From RGIG2945 sp045540355 (lineage in GTDB: Bacteria; Bacillota; Clostridia; Oscillospirales; Acutalibacteraceae), in assembly GCA_045540355.1 (NCBI GenBank), contig JAZQHB010000028.1, positions 1 through 6,894 on the forward strand: a stretch of DNA of 6,894 nt, written 5' to 3'. The position numbers and the translations under genes are program-made. This document shows positions 6,245 through 6,894 of the stretch, in pieces. Under the pieces are notes generated by a model. The model saw nothing but the letters and a program-made list of their open reading frames with translations, did not search any database and was not told the origin of the DNA. Numbering within the stretch: position 1 is the stretch's first letter; every line of letters starts with the position of its first letter.

Positions 6245-6894
6245 TTATTTTGCTAAATTCTCACAGAAACGCATGAGAATTGCTGCAACCTGAGCACGGG
6301 TTGCCGTAGCTTTCGGTAAAAGTGTGGTTTCACTTGTACCGTTTACAAGCTCAGTTTTGTTCGCCCAACGAATTGCATCAAGAGCCCAATCGCTTATATC
6401 ATCTGTATCTGCAAAATGTGAAATATCTGCCTTATGGGTTACATCATAACCCTGCATTTTTGCAAAACGATAGATAATAAGTGCCATCTGTTCACGAGAT
6501 ATATCACTATCGGGTGCAAACTCTGTGCTTGTGATGCCACTTACAATTCCATTTGCAGCCGCCCAAGCAACCGCATCAGAATACCACTGACCTTTAGCTA
6601 CATCTTTAAAGTTATGTGTGCTTTCAACACTTTCAGGCTTTGCCATTCTGTAAAGAACAGTTACAAGCATAGCCCTTGACATTTTGCTTTCAGGCTCAAA
6701 CCCGTTATCTGTACCTTGCATAAGATTATTCTCATACACATACTTTACAGATTCATAATGCCAATCGTCTTTTTTAACATCGGCAAATGTGGTTTCTGTG
6801 AATGTATTCTTTTTTACTTCTTCCGTTTTTTCTTCTTTTATTTCCTCGTTAGGCTTTTCGGTTTCTTCTTTCTTTTCATCCTCTTTTTTATTGT
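6245..6894 (-). CDS. SLH-domain surface protein, C-terminal part (5' end outside window)
   Basis: The last 215 codons of a longer gene: the frame stays open to the right edge, past any internal GTG or ATG. Visible residues 1-28 are a Lys/Glu-rich linker (EDEKKEETEKPNEE and similar), which usually joins a functional domain to its anchor. Three SLH domains follow, at about 36-84, 94-144 and 160-208, recognisable by FADVKKDDWHY, FKDVAKGQWYSDAV and the SRAM, SREQ and TRAQ signatures at 72, 132 and 198. The protein should be exported and held non-covalently on the cell wall through its C-terminus. Its functional domain is beyond the window, so its role cannot be stated. It is on the same strand as the toroid gene and 74 bp upstream, with a stem-loop between them, so it may belong to the same operon. 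It could be a further ligand-binding protein of the system or an unrelated surface protein. Confidence 0.85.
   Translation of the reverse strand, partial: NKKEDEKKEETEKPNEEIKEEKTEEVKKNTFTETTFADVKKDDWHYESVKYVYENNLMQGTDNGFEPESKMSRAMLVTVLYRMAKPESVESTHNFKDVAKGQWYSDAVAWAAANGIVSGITSTEFAPDSDISREQMALIIYRFAKMQGYDVTHKADISHFADTDDISDWALDAIRWANKTELVNGTSETTLLPKATATRAQVAAILMRFCENLAK

Overview
The window is one co-directional block on the minus strand and reads from right to left. The AT-rich base composition, strong AGGAGG-type ribosome binding sites, S-layer homology (SLH) domains and energy-coupling-factor (ECF) transporter genes point to a low-GC Gram-positive bacterium. An anaerobic gut-type clostridium (Eubacteriales/Oscillospiraceae-like) is the best guess; this is inferred from gene style, not from a marker gene.

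Layout in transcription order: (1) 6245-6894, the 3' part of a gene for a surface protein ending in three SLH domains, with its 5' end beyond the window; (2) a 74-bp gap holding a 13-bp stem-loop; (3) 4563-6170, a secreted 535-residue protein with an alpha-alpha toroid (prenyltransferase/squalene-cyclase-like fold) followed by three SLH domains; (4) 3640-4551, a 303-residue protein with a membrane anchor, a long acidic linker and a DUF4430 (transcobalamin C-terminal-like) domain; (5) 2751-3638, the ECF transmembrane coupling subunit EcfT; (6) 103-2778, an 891-residue fusion of two ECF ATPase domains and a membrane substrate-binding (S) component; (7) 1-102, a non-coding end with a possible promoter for a gene outside the window. 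Genes 3 to 6 are separated by 11 bp, 1 bp and a 28-bp overlap, so they are almost certainly co-transcribed and translationally coupled.

Together genes 3 to 6 look like a complete surface-to-cytoplasm vitamin uptake system. Animal intrinsic factor and transcobalamin consist of an alpha-alpha barrel plus a small beta domain that clamp cobalamin between them. Here the two fold types occur as separate, neighbouring proteins: the toroid is held on the cell wall by SLH domains and the beta-type domain is tethered to the membrane. They sit beside a dedicated ECF transporter whose S domain resembles the predicted cobalamin family (CbrT-like). The working model is a split, intrinsic-factor-like cobamide capture system feeding an ECF importer. 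The domain calls are well supported by sequence; the substrate is inferred. No RNA genes, CRISPR arrays or insertion sequences were seen.
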